Source: Actinomortierella ambigua
Lineage: Eukaryota > Mortierellomycota > Mortierellomycetes > Mortierellales > Mortierellaceae
Reading direction: 5' to 3'
Assembly: GCA_016098155.1 (NCBI GenBank)
Contig: JAAAJB010000022.1
Span: 58,524-122,523 of the forward strand
DNA length: 64,000 nucleotides
Part shown: positions 1 through 11,744 of the stretch, piece after piece
How the letters are laid out: each line of letters begins with the position of its first letter
Position numbering within the stretch: the first letter of the stretch is position 1
Position numbers and translations under genes: made by a program
Notes under the pieces: generated by a model
What the model saw: the letters and a program-made list of their open reading frames with translations, nothing else
The model's database searches: none
What the model was told of the DNA's origin: nothing

Positions 1-121
1 GGAGGAAGAGCTTGATTTTTGTCCTCTTGAACATGCACTGGCTGAAGAAACGGACGAAGTTGTCATCATAGACCTCGCAGTTCTTCAATACTTCATGTGA
101 GCACTTGTTATCACAAAAAGA
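1..121 (-). CDS. Unassigned exon running off the left edge (partial)
   Basis: On the minus strand the 121 bases at the edge are open and read about 40 residues, including NCEVYDDNFVRFF and a basic KRTKIKL stretch. The frame is preceded by a good pyrimidine-rich acceptor (ttttccctccttgtag, just right of 121), so this looks like an internal or last exon of a gene whose rest lies outside the window. An upstream open stretch on the same strand (about 192-488) could hold a preceding exon, but no splice pair was convincing. The plus strand is also open for about 100 bases, so strand is not certain. I do not recognise the family; a transposase-like element is possible but unproven. Confidence 0.3.
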
Positions 122-730
122 CTACAAGGAGGGAAAAGAATTAGTACCGAACACGCTAACAGGAGCATAATTCAATCCAATGTTTCGGTGATCACCCATC
201 AACTTGAAGATGCTTGGATACGACTGGTATGTTCTCTTCGTTGCATCCATGATGTTCAGTGAGGTAGTCAATCTGGGTGTTCGCAGGGCTAAGTAGCAAC
301 CCCTGTTCGCGTGCTGAATTGCGCTCTGGAGTTGAATATGTGGTGGAGGCCGCCTCCTGCCCCCCACTCTCACGACCAATATGATCCCATGCCATGAACA
401 TGTAGAGGGCATCACAAGATATATCATGCTTCGAGCGCTGAGTCAGCGGTAAAAGGACATCATCGTCGTTATCACCATCGTTGTCCACAACTATAGCGCC
501 GTCAGGGAGCCATTTTCAGGACGTGCAGGTAGGGGGTTGTAGCAACTGGAGAAGGCGCAGAGTTGTAATTTACTTTACATATGCTGCAATAGCAACAATT
601 TGTGTTCGGTAGCGTCATTAAGGCCGCTGTGCGGCCTGGTGGGGGCGGGGGGGGGGTGGCAGAAGAATATTTGACCATCTCCGCCTCACCTTTGTTCCTC
701 TTCATTTTCACTTCCCTCCCTCATACAAGG

Positions 731-3700
731 ATGATGATGAGGGCACACTACTCAAGAGCATTACTCTTGCTCACCCTCCTCATCGCCTTCGTGGCACCGG
801 TTGTCCATGCCCTTGACGAAGCACAGGCCGGTGTTATTGACTGGTACGTTCTTCCTCCCTCCCCTTCCACCTCATCAGGCGAAATCTCAATTCTCTTTTT
901 TCACTGACGCGCCTCTTTTTTTGTTCATCTACGCGAAATATTAGGCACCACCGATGGATTGGTACACCAAGACTCACAGCAACCCCAAAGACTGTACGCG
1001 GCTCACCCCACGTTTTTGTCGCTACAGAGAAGAATGTTGTTGCCGCTGTGCGCACAAAGACTGGCGAATTGAGTATGTTTGCGATAGGAATGGACCCGGA
1101 TCGAAATGACCAATAGGTGAACTGAGGTTGCGCGCACTTGTTAAGGCCTATGATGTCTGACTCGTTTTATTCGTTTATATTCTGCTGCTCTAGTCTGGCG
1201 CCAGATGCTCCGCGAAGACGAAGATATCCACGTTATTCGTCCCGTCAATGGAAGTATGTCGATATTATGCACTGATCAGCACTGATCAGATCCGAGAGAG
1301 AAAAAAAATTTACGGTACGACATTGATGCCACTCGCGTATTCACGCTGCACCTTCATCCATAAAACACCTAGACCTGTTTGTTCTCTCCGGGTCGACTAA
1401 GACAAACGCTCGCATGTTGGACGGCAAGACAGGACAAATCATCTGGGACTTTGCACCAGCGGGCGAGCCCGCCTACTCGGCCAGCGGGTTTGGACAGGCT
1501 GCTACAGTGACAGCGGAGGATGGCAACCTCATTGTCATCAACCAAGGTATTCACATCCGTAAACTCAGTGCCAACGTTGGAACCCCTATCTGGCACTGGT
1601 CCATCGAGGAGGGCTCGCCCACATCCTTTTTTGCCGTTGTTGAAGCCAAGGGATTCGACAAGCATGACTCTGTTCTGTATGTCATTGGCCTGACTCGTGG
1701 TGTTGCCGCCTTTTCGCTTGAAATTGCTGTTCTGGATTCCAACACTGGCGAGCGTATCAAAACTTTCAACCCCAAATCGTCAATCCTTCGCTATGAGGAT
1801 GTTCAAGTGCTCGGCGGAGGATCGTTTGAAAAGACTGGGTATGTTGCCTGGCTCGAGACCGAAAACAAGCAGCTAGGCACTCTGAAGCTCGGATCAGACC
1901 GTGTTAACCACCAGACGCTCAAGAGTATTATCGATGAAAGCAGTGGATTCGATCAGATTGTCGGGCCTCTCGAGTTTGAATATCTCGGCCCCTTGGAGGG
2001 ACGCACGGCCTTTGTTCTCAGTGCTGCTGTGGGCGAGTACCACGACGCAAAGAGCGCTATCTTGCTGGAGATTGACGAGAAGACTAGCAAGGCCTTGGTG
2101 ACGTTTGATTTCCTCGAGCGGACGGGATTTTCTGTCTTCAGCGCCGCCTACAAGCCCTCCACGCAAGACCTTGTCATCCTGCGCGCATACCGTGCCGAGG
2201 TCGAAAGTGGCCTGTTGGAACTTGTCGATGTCACCAAGCACGAGACGACTATGCAGCATGAATTTGAACTTGCGCATGACCAGTTTGGTCACATTACTAG
2301 CGCCTCTCTAGAGCTCTTCAACAAGGGACAGGACCAGTACCGCGTCTCTTTCACTACCATGGATGGCTCATTTCATTCGTACGCCGACACGGAGCGCTGG
2401 TACCGTGAAGAATCCCTTGCCTACGCCACCGGCGTTGAACTTCTTGATCTCCCTGAGCGCAAACTATGGACACAGGAGGCTGACGAGTTGGCCCATGACG
2501 CGAAGACTGCTGAGGGCCACCTCTCCCTGATTGACCGCTACACCCAGCGCCTGACTATGCACCTCAGCCAGCTCAAAGACCTGCCTCAGTTCCTTATCTC
2601 TTATGCCAACCCCTCATCTCTCTTCCGTAAGGCTCCAAAGGCCGTTCCCTATTCGGAGGTTGGCATTGGTGCCTCGAACCGCACGCTCTCGCCCCTGTAC
2701 CGCGACCAGTTTGGTGTCCGCAAGTTGATGATCGTTAGCACGGGCAAGGGCAAGTTGGTGGCGATGGACACGGCCAACAAAGGCCAGATTGTCTGGAGCC
2801 GTCAATTCAACTGGGGTCACGACATCAAGAATGTTTTCACTGTTCGCCCCGCCAATCTTCGCCTTCCCCCACTGATTGCCGTTGTTGCTGAGACTGGCGA
2901 TGGATCTGTAAGTTTGTTGGTCCCTGTTTCTCTAGGCGCACACCCTTTGATCAACACGTATCTCCTTTCTCCTCTAAACACTCACCCCTTTTATTTTTTT
3001 CAACTCTAGGGTGGTCACATGATTCGCATGTATCGCCTGAACGCACTGACCGGTCAGGACTACGAGTCTGAGAGCCACTTCTTCCCGTCATCATCATGGA
3101 TCCCAGCTGGCTACAAGAATGCGATCAAGCTTCCTTTTGAAGAGTCGGAGGAGCGAACGCAGGTGATTGTGATTGCGGACGACCGGATGCATCTGACGAC
3201 CTTCCCGACGTCAATTGAGGTGCAGGAGCATTTCAAGAACTTTGCGGACAACTTTTACTTTTTGCTGGACAAGAAGATTGGCGCAAAGTCACTCAATGGC
3301 TACAAGGCGATCGTGAGTGCGGATTTGGAGCGCATGGATATTGAGCCGACCTGGACCCTGAATTTCCCTGAGGATGAGGAGATTGTGACCTTTGGTGAGC
3401 GCCCCAACTATGAGGTGATGGCTTCGCTAGGCCGTGTTCTCGGCGATCGCGGTGTCATGTACAAGTATCAGAACCCCAACTATGTCACTGTGATTACCGT
3501 TGCCGCCAAGGTCGCAGTGCCCTTCATGACGGTGTACCTTGTCGACATTGCCAAGGGCTCGATCCTGTACCAGGCTACACACGACAACATTGGCTTGGAC
3601 CAGCCGATCCTAGCGACCCAATTTGAGAACAATGTCGTGTACACATTCTGGTCCGAGGGACTGTCGACGTATGATGCACGTGGTTACCAGGTGGCGTCGT

Positions 3701-4266
3701 TGGAGCTGTACGAGAGTGGCGTGCGCAATGACCGGATCAAGGGCGAGACCTTTTCGTCGTTCAGCTCGCAGCGCCCGCATGTAATTGCCCAGTCGTTCCC
3801 CTTCCCCTATGAGGCGGTGGCGATTGGCGTGACAACCACAAAGGCCGGCATCTCGTCCAAGGATCTGCTCTTTGGATTGGGGCGCGACTCGGTCATGGCC
3901 CTGAACCACCGGTGGTTGGACCCTCGGCGCCCAACGTCGGCGCCTACTGCGATGGACAAGGAGGAGATGCTGGTTCCTTATGGTGCCATTCAAGAGGATA
4001 CGCGTATGATGCTATCGTATCACCTGGAGGTGGCTGGCGTCCGCAAGATTGTCACGGCGCCAACATTGCTCGAGTCGACGAGTGTTGTGGTTGCATATGG
4101 TCATGATCTGTTTGTCACACGCCATGCACCCTCTAAGACGTTTGATATCCTGAACGAGGACTTTAGCAAGTCCCAGTTACTGCTTACAATCATGGTGCTG
4201 CTCGTCATGCTCGTTATCACAAAGCCCATGATGGACAGGAAAGAGCTAAAGGAGAAGTGGTTTTAA
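731..4266 (+). CDS. EMC1: ER membrane protein complex subunit 1 (EMC1)
   Basis: EMC1 is the large luminal subunit of the ER membrane complex, which inserts transmembrane and tail-anchored proteins. Exons: 731-843, 945-1072, 1194-1253, 1373-2907 and 3010-4266; all phases agree and give 1,030 residues, close to animal EMC1. The start is the first of three consecutive ATGs and opens a signal peptide (LLLLTLLIAFVAPVVHA). A PQQ-like beta-propeller follows, with repeats such as TGELIWRQM and TGQIIWDF. The C-terminal half is the EMC1-type domain (DUF1620), then one membrane helix (about residues 1003-1021, LLLTIMVLLVMLVITKP) and the family-typical basic cytosolic end KELKEKWF. Four short introns lie mostly in the 5' third, a common fungal layout. 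The downstream neighbour is only repeat debris. The identification rests on overall architecture and both termini. Confidence 0.95.
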
Positions 4267-4740
4267 TGGTCAGGTACAAAGATGTACGTTCTACATAAAG
4301 TTTTAAACCTTGTCTTTTGGTAGCCCGCCAGGCTTTGGCGTCGCAGTTGGTTTGGGTGCTGGTAGAGTCTTGCACAGCGCCCATTGCTCACCCCCTGAAG
4401 CCAGGCCCCTTGCATTGAGAATCCTTCGCCGATTCCGGATGTTGAGGCTGCGGTCGACTTGGGGAAGGCATTCTATTGCCGCACTATAAGTAAAAGACAT
4501 AAAGAGTTACCATTGGTTTGCATTGACCGCGCCCGTGATTCGTCACGATTCGATCAAGGTCTTGGCAATGGCCTGAAGCGCACAGAGTCGCTTCCTTGTT
4601 GGCTCTGCGGTTGGATCGCTGGTCTGTTCGCCCTGTCCTCAAGCCCTTCCTCAAGTGCATCCACATGCTCCAGCGAAAGTTCTGGATCATCGAACACCAA
4701 TACACCATAATTCCTTCATTAGTGCACGCTCTGCAGGAGG
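4267..4740. other. Intergenic, possible retroelement scrap
   Basis: No convincing gene. A short acidic minus-strand open stretch (about 4540-4700, reading VLVFDDPELSLEHVDALEE) lies beside the Gypsy remains and may belong to them; it is broken by stops on both sides. Confidence 0.4.
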
Positions 4741-5450
4741 ATCCCAGCTAAAAGTACCAAGCCCAGCAGGCCATATCGTTAAGACGAGCATACGTCCTGT
4801 CGACAACAGGGCGACCAGAGTAAGCGGAGTCATGAGCCTCATAGAGAAAATCGTCCTTGACTTCAGGAATAACAGGGGTTACAAATCCTGAGCCCTCGCT
4901 GGACAAAGAGTAGACCATTGGTGATGACATACGCAGAGTGGGCAACATCCCTTTCGGACAAGCGAGAACAAAAACGGGCCAAACACGGGGTCAGAGGCAG
5001 TCTTCTGGCAGATCTTGGATCTAAGATCGTTGCCTGCACGGGCGGAAGAGACTTTCACCGAGGCAAGGAAATGGTCTGGGCGGCGAGAGAGGGATCAATG
5101 GCAGTGTTCAAGGGGCCAGGGCGGTAGTGGATGTCAAAAAAGAATTGAAACAGATTGGAAAAGAGGCGGGATTGGCGTGGCAATAGCGACTTTTGGCTGG
5201 TGAGGTATTTCAAGACTTCTTGGTCGGTGACCACCTTGAAGGGAGTGTTGGGGCCATGGAGGTACACTCGCCACCTGAGCAGCGCATAGTGTATCTCGAG
5301 GAAAAGGTATTCCATGGCATAACTGTGGTGCCATTAAGGTGGTGGCTCAACCAGGGCCTTCCTTTTTTATCACTCGAAATAAAATCCTGTTCTTTCTCCA
5401 GCTCCATTATACCACCTGTTACTATTACACTCTCACCACTACCCAAAACC
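4740..5450 (-). mobile_element. Degenerate Ty3/Gypsy retrotransposon (RNase H and integrase zinc-finger remains)
   Basis: Two fragments in Gypsy pol order lie on the minus strand. About 5055-5315 reads an RNase H end: VVTDQEVLKYL, then PRQSRLFSNLFQF, then IHYRPGPLNTAID, matching the usual TDH.SL.YL / PRQARW / I.YRPG..N..AD pattern. About 4748-4948 reads the H2C2-type zinc-finger neighbourhood of integrase (FLYEAHDSAYSGRP then DRTYARL). The blocks sit in different frames with stops between them, and no reverse transcriptase core, integrase catalytic triad or LTR was found, so this is a dead fragment. The family call rests on motif order only. Confidence 0.75.
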
Positions 5451-5556
5451 CCTAAAACACATCAGTCATCATCAAGTTCCAATGCAACCGACAGCACCAG
5501 TTTATTCAGGTCTGCCATCAAGTTGTCTTGACGGGTTAGGTCCATGACAATAGTTG

Positions 5557-5952
5557 TACCTGCTGAAATGTTCGGTCTTGCGAGGCTTCGATCCACTTCT
5601 TGTACTCATCGTCAAGCTCGGCATCAATAAGACTGAGGTACATGCAGCGCCAACCCATCTCATTAAAAAGGTCCAGGGTCATGGCCTCGGAATAGAATTT
5701 CTCAAAGGCCGTGAGGAACTTGGCAGCCTTGGTCACCACCTCGACGTCGACGTTCTTGTCGGCTGGGATCTTGTGACCAAGGTCGCCAGGTTTCTCGCGG
5801 CTCCCGAGAACTTTTATTCCGAGGCCATGACACCAGACTTCTTTGACGAGATGGGTTGGCGCCGCATGCGACTCGGCCTCATGGACGCTGAGCTTGACGA
5901 GGATTACAAGAAGATGATCGAGGCCTCCCAAAACCGCTCATTTCGGCAGGTA
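5557..5952. repeat. Inverted duplication of a gag-like segment (two 180-bp arms)
   Basis: Left arm 5557-5736 and right arm 5773-5952 are reverse complements with visible divergence but no length change, separated by a 36-bp spacer. Both arms encode the same kind of peptide in opposite directions: minus FYSEAMTLDLFNEMGW, plus FYSEAMTPDFFDEMGW, each followed by DAELD..YKK.IEAS. The arms diverged while staying open, which suggests two element copies head-to-head rather than a recent fold-back. The peptide resembles a retroelement gag/capsid region only by position beside the Gypsy debris; I do not recognise it firmly. Confidence 0.75.
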
Positions 5953-7422
5953 AAATGTGACAGGATTACACCTGTCCACCTATTTATTAGGGGGGGGACC
6001 CGGGCGAGGCTTTCAACCGGCTCCAACTGGTCTCAACCAAGTTAGAATCACTGAAAAAGACTATTCAAAATTGTCAGTATCTGGCCATGTTGGGTGAGAA
6101 TGGGTAATCTCACCTTACAACAAACATGGCGTTAGTGACAACATGACTAGTCTATCCAGACATACAGTGTATTACTCGATTTTCCTGAGAATCTCTCCAG
6201 TAGAGAGCGCCTGCACTTAGTCTTCGTATCATCTGTCGCTACGTGGTTTTCAGCTTTTGTTCACATCGCTGTAGCCGATTCCTACAGTATGCGTTGCTTT
6301 GCAGCGCTTCGGCAGCGTGATTCCGCTCCACAGACGACCGATGGGTTCACAAACTCGGCTGACTGTCACAACCTCTCCTAAGGTATTCATATTGGCCACG
6401 ATCTCTCGAAGGCGAGGCCTAAGCACCGACGCCGTGGTTTCCCTGAGTACTTGCCTCGATAATCTTGAGTGCCTGTGCCCCACAGCGCGTTTATAATTGT
6501 ATTTTGTGACATCCCCAGGTATCGAGATGTACTTAGGACTGGGTTGGTTGTCGACACAACACTACAAGTTTGTCTCTCGCGGTCGCAGACGCCATAGCAA
6601 TGTAAGAAAGCCCGACATTCCTCGGATGAAAGCCTCTTCCCTTTAGATCTTTTGTGATATACCACAGAAAAAGACATGTTCGATGGACAAATGAGGACGA
6701 TGTGAATGCCTGCCAATGTGTTGTACATGCCGCGAAAAGATTAAAATGCAGGTTGATTGAATCATTTGCGCTCCACTACTTGTGCATCTTGAGGAAAATA
6801 CGAAGAAAACATTCTTGTGAGAAAGAAGCGAGAATGTGTAGCGTAGAGTTAGAGGATGGCCATGCACGGAAGGGGAAATATCTGAACAACTTAGTACAGT
6901 ACATAGCAAAGAAACCATGAGATTCATAGAAAGAATATTTGTGTCATCGTAGACCGTTTCATTCCAACTTTGAAAACCAGTTGCATACTCTCGTCCCTGC
7001 CTCTTTGGGCTCTTCATTGTCAGCTAATGGCTTATTGTCAGCTAATGGCTCATTGTCAGCTAATGGCTCATTGTCAGTTGAATACTCGGCTAGTTGCTCT
7101 TTTCTGATAGGCCGATTTCGCTGGGACTTCAATCAAGACACTTTACAGCTTTACACCTACTCTTTCCTCGACCATCAATAAGAGAGTGATATATAGCAGG
7201 TTTTAAAAACGTGCCCCAGGTAAACCCTAACCAATATCACTGGTAGCTTTCGGGCACGAACAATGATGGAACAATTCCAGATCAACTATCATAATATGGG
7301 AATAGCCTCCCTCGTGTATGAGAATGGCATGTAATTGGGCACAGCATCATAGGCTCACACACTCACCTATGCAGTGATACCTTTGACAGCTGAACTGGAT
7401 TTACAAATTGACTACATTGTCA
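5953..7422. other. Intergenic region with decayed transposon traces
   Basis: No intact gene. On the minus strand about 6250-6728 holds a broken open region with a helix-turn-helix-like stretch (TSRYLGMSQNTI) and, in another frame, a basic segment, which could be a dead DDE-type transposase N-terminus. The 3' end of the kinase-Sel1 gene follows at 7423. Confidence 0.35.
7009..7080. repeat. 18-bp tandem repeat, about 3.5 copies
   Basis: The unit tcagctaatggctcattg recurs head-to-tail with one or two substitutions, ending in a degenerate copy. It lies in non-coding sequence between the transposon debris and the first kinase-Sel1 gene. No function is suggested. Confidence 0.8.
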
Positions 7423-10400
7423 TTACGCAATCCGGCTCCTCTTCCCTCTCTGCATTTGCTGTGCCTCCACGTGTCCTTGTGTCGCTGCTCTAGTGAGCCG
7501 CTTGGTCGCATCGGCGTCACTCTGCTCGACTCCACGGCCTTCGTCGCGCATCAACCCAAGGCTAAATTGCGCGTCTGCACTGCCTTGTTCTGCTGCCTTC
7601 GTGTGCCACTTATCCGCTTCAATGGAGCTCTGTTCGACTGCTTGTCTTTCCTCGTGCAAGCATGCAAGGTCGAAATGCGCAAACTCGTCCCCTTGTTCTG
7701 CTGCCCTCATGTACTGCTTTATCGTTTCAATGTCACTCAATTCGACTCCTTGTCCTTCTCTGTACATCCATGCGGGGTTGAATTGTGCTACCTTGTACCC
7801 TCGCTCTGCTGCTTTCGTATACCACTTGGATGCTTCAATGTCGCTCTGCTCGGCACCTTTCCCTTCTTCATACATCCACGCGAGGTTGAACTGTGCTCCT
7901 TCATGCCCTCGTTCCGCTGCTTTCGTATACCACTTGACTGCTTCAATGTCGCTCTGCTCGACACCCTGCCCTTCTTCATACATCAACGCTAGGCTGAATT
8001 GTGCTCCTTCATGCCCTCGTTCTGCCGCCCTCGTGTACCATCTGACGGCTTCCGTGTCGCTCTGCTCGACCCCTCGTCCATCATCGTACATTAGCGCGAG
8101 GTTGAACTGTGCGTCATCATCGTCTTGTTCTGCTGCCTTCGTGTACCATTTGGCCGCTTCAGTGTCGCTTTGCTCGACTCCTCGTCCTTCTTCATACATC
8201 AGCGCTAGGTTGAACTGTGCGTCATCGTCGTCTTGTTCTGCTGCCTTCTTGAACCACTTGGCTGCTTCAGTGTCGCTTTGCTCGACACCTTGTCCTTTTT
8301 GATACATCAACGCGAGGCTGGACTGTGCTCCTTTATACCCTTGTTCTGCTGCCTTCGTGTACCACTTGGCCGCTTCAGTGTCGCTCTGCTCGACACCTCG
8401 TCCCACCTCATACATCAGAGCGAGGATGTACTGTGCGTCATCGTCGCCTTGTTCTGCTGCCTTCGTGAACCACTTGGCCGCTTCAGTGTCGCTTTGCTCG
8501 ACACTTTGTCCTTTGTAATACATCAGTGCGATGCTGGATTGTGCTCCTTTATACCCTTGTTCTGCTGCCTTAGTGTACCAATTGGCTGCTTCAGTGTGGC
8601 TCTGCTCGACACCTCGTCCTTTTTGATACATCAACGCGAGACGGAATTGCGCAAACTCGTCGCCTTGTTCTGCTGCCTTCGTAAACCACTTAGCCGCTTC
8701 AGTGTCGCTTTGCTCGACACCTTGTCCTTCGTCATACATCAGTGCGAGGCTGGATTGTGCATCTTTATACCCTTGTTCTGCTGCCTTCGTGTACCACTTG
8801 GCCGCTTCAGTGTCGCTCTGCTTGACACCTCGTCCCACCTCATACATCTGAGCGAGGATGAACTGTGCGTCATCGTCGCCTTGTTCTGCTGCCTCCGTGA
8901 ACCACTTGGTTGCTTCAGTATCGCTTTGCTCGATACCTCGTCCTTCAACATACATCAACGCGAGGTGGAGTTGCGCAAGCCCGTTGCCTTGTTCTGCTGC
9001 CTTCATGAGCCACCTGGCCGCTTCAGTGTCGCTCTGCTTGACACCTCGTTCCTTTTGATACATCATCGCGAGGTAGAATTGCGCAAACTCGTCGCCTTGT
9101 TCTGCTGCTTTCGTGAACCACTTGACCGCTTCAATGTCACTTTGCTCAACACCTCGTCCCTCCTCATACATCTGAGCGAGGCTGAACTGTGCGTCATCGT
9201 CGCCTTGTTCTGCTGCCTTTGTGAACCATTTGGCTGCCTCGACATCATCCTGCGACACCCCTCGACCAAGAGAGTACCACTCTCCAAGTCTCGTTTGTGC
9301 CTCGCTTTCCCCTTGCGCTGCTGCCATGCGATACCATCGGAGTGCTTCAATATCGTCTTGCTTGACACCATGACCGCTGTCATACATCTTGCCAAGCCTA
9401 CACTGTGCCTCAGCACTACCACCTTCAGCTGCTCGGTGGTACCATGTCGCTGCCCACACATCGCTTTCGTCGACTCCTTGGCCTTGCTGGTACAACTTAG
9501 CGACCCGGAGCTGTGCCACAACAAGTCCTTGCTGAGCAGCCTGAAGGTACCACCAGAACGAGTCATCGTCGTTCTTGTCGATCCATTTGCCAGAGCCATA
9601 GATCCACCCAAGAAACAGCTGGGCGTCAGCACTCCCTCGCATGGCTGCCGTGCACAAATGCGTGACTACCTCATCATCCGTCTCCGGTAACCGACCCACA
9701 TGGTGGGTGTCAATGTCCATCGCTGATATCCCCTCTTGGAGGCAGTCTTCATATTTGTCCTGAGTAATTCGACCATACGCCAAATCTATTTGTGTGGCGC
9801 CAGTTTGAGTGACGGATAGGGCGTTGATACCCCCGTCATGATCGCTGACACAAATGTCGGCCGAATTATCGTGCACTTGGGTCACATCGTTGGCTGCAGG
9901 TCGTTGCGATGGATCTTGGTGCCAACAGCGTTCCACCCAATCGCGATACTCCATCGGCGTCTCGTCTGGCAAGACCTCACGACCACCTTTGCTGACAGCC
10001 AAGGCAACAAGTGCGTTGTTTTCGTGCTCCTTGAATGGCCGCGTACAGTTGGCTGCCATCTCCCACATCACCATTCCAAGTGCATACACATCAGACTGGG
10101 CCGAATACACTGGCTCAGTGGCAAGCAGAAGCTCGGGTGCTACCCATCGTAGAGTGCCTGCAAGACCAGCTCCTGACTGGCTGGTTAGCGATGTCGCTGC
10201 GCTGGCCATCGACTTGGCCTTGGACAGTCCAAAATCGGCCAGCTTGACCTCCATGTGCTTGGTCAAGAGCACATTGGCACTCTTGAGGTCACGGTGGAGG
10301 ACTCCTTCTTGATGGATGAAGGCAAGCCCCCGTGCAATCTCACTTGCGAGCCGGTTCTTGGTCGACCAGTCATCGGGGGTGAGCTCGCCTGTGTTGATAG

Positions 10401-10816
10401 CCCGTGCAAGACTACCTCTCTCGGCCAGCTCCATGAGAAGGTAGATGCGGCCGTCTTCTTCATGGGTGCGGTAAAACTGGATGATGTGTCGGTAGCGGAG
10501 CTTCTGGAGGACGGCGATCTCCTTCTGGATGGATTGCTGGTGAAAGTCCGACTCGCTGAGGAAAAATGTCTTGGCCGCACATGGCTGGTTCCCCCAGCGC
10601 GCCTCATGGACAGTGCCAAAGGCTCCAGAGCCGAGGGACTTTCCAAGGACGAGAAGAGAGCGCTTTCAGATGGTATAGAGAGAGAAGAGAAGAGGGAGAG
10701 AGAGGGGTGTATGTCAGTGGGCATTGCTCCGCATATAGGCATATAAGAAAGAACAATCGTGTTCTGCCTGGCTATTTCCTTACCACGAGCGAGCGTTTGG
10801 CGCGGGCTGAATCCAT
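7423..10816 (-). CDS. TKL-type protein kinase fused to about 20 Sel1 repeats (copy A)
   Basis: Two exons, 10784-10816 (11 codons) and 7423-10662, give 1,090 residues. The N-lobe is complete across the exon junction: glycine loop GSGAFGTV, then the ATP-binding Lys in AAKTFF. The C-lobe has HRDLKSANV, DFGLS and APE, so all catalytic motifs are present; the HRDLKSAN form points to tyrosine-kinase-like serine/threonine kinases. After a linker of about 50 residues come about 20 Sel1-like repeats of 36 residues (AQF.LALMY..GRGVEQSD.EA.KWYTKAAEQG), which form alpha-solenoids that bind partner proteins. The basic C-terminus is short. The inferred role is a kinase whose scaffold selects its partners; the substrate is unknown. 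The next gene upstream is a paralogue in tandem. The 108-bp repeat units are highly alike at the DNA level, so copy number may vary. Confidence 0.88.
10663..10783 (-). other. Leader intron of kinase-Sel1 copy A
   Basis: A 121-bp intron (donor GTAAGG, acceptor CTGAAAG) separates an 11-codon first exon (MDSARAKRSLV) from the kinase domain. Copy B has the same design at the same codon, which supports the start choice in both. Confidence 0.75.
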
Positions 10817-11744
10817 TGAGCTGAGATGAGATGGAGGGATTGGATTGTGAATGATGGGGATGAGTTGGAGTGAGAGGTCTCTCCTTTTTTACCTAGAACG
10901 TCACCCATCCATGGTTACACCATGTTGGTGGGAAGATTGATGTTTTGGGCAAATCGAGCCCAAGTGAGCCGAACGAATATGTGTTGGAAATGAATTTTAG
11001 GGCAGTAGGGCTTGGGGTGGCAGAGCAATGGGCAAGGGAGAAGTATCATGGGTTCATCGACTTTGGTAGCCCGGGAGCCCACAGTTCATTTACCTATCCA
11101 ATTATCCAGTACGCCCGACTCGATTGGAGCATGAAACGGCGAAAAAAAAGGCGGGAAGGGGAAGTCGAAGAACTATTAGAGGTAGTGCACAGACAGTCTT
11201 TCCGCTACTGGCCCGAATACTTCTTTCGCCCCTTGTTCTCTCTCAGTGTGCGTCACGGAGAACTCGCTGGTACAGAGTTAGAGCAGGGATTTGAGGTACG
11301 TATTTCATGTATGCACAAGCATGGATACCCTTGTGTGCTTACGCCTTGACTCTTCCATTGCTCGCCGTACTCTACAATGCCATCATGCACCCCCTTCATC
11401 TATTTGCCTCTCGCGAATATCTCGCACGCTCCCATCCAGGCTCACCTCTTGTGTGGAGCCACGTAGAGTGCGGTGTAAGATTTTGATCGTCATCCATGTC
11501 GCAACGTTAAAAACTATCGATGAGAGTAATTCACTATGATGTAGCGAGGTCGACGAAACATTTCAGAATGTAGATCCTTTTTTCACGCATTTTTATCTTA
11601 TTTAGGGCCTAATAGGCTGGAACAACAACTTCGAGCAGTAAAAAAATGGAAACGAGAGTATCAGAACCACACAAGGTCAGACGCTAACCCGTGCAGTGAT
11701 ATCTTATCAAATCAAGCCAGGTGTATAAATCGACTATCTTTGCA
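10817..11744. other. Intergenic: promoter of copy A and downstream flank of copy B
   Basis: No gene seen. The first 110 bp is alignable with the region upstream of copy B. The rest holds no frame with codon structure, domain or splice support. Confidence 0.6.
10898..10920 (-). promoter_or_regulatory. Conserved upstream element, copy A
   Basis: On the minus strand it reads GTGTAACCATG, one variable base, then ATGGGTGACGT, and contains a TGACGT (CRE/bZIP-like) core. It ends 82 bp upstream of the start codon. The same 23-bp word with one mismatch sits 87 bp upstream of copy B. Use as a transcription factor site is inferred from conservation and position. Confidence 0.5.

Noticed and set aside
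8233..9690. Long plus-strand open frames (up to 485 codons) opposite the Sel1 repeats, also at 12003-12938
   Set aside because: They are periodic antisense readings of the 108-bp Sel1 units (Cys/Leu/Ser-rich, same phase in every unit) and have no domain of their own.
10945..11349. 134-codon plus-strand frame between the kinase genes
   Set aside because: No ATG at its start, no domain and no splice or promoter support.
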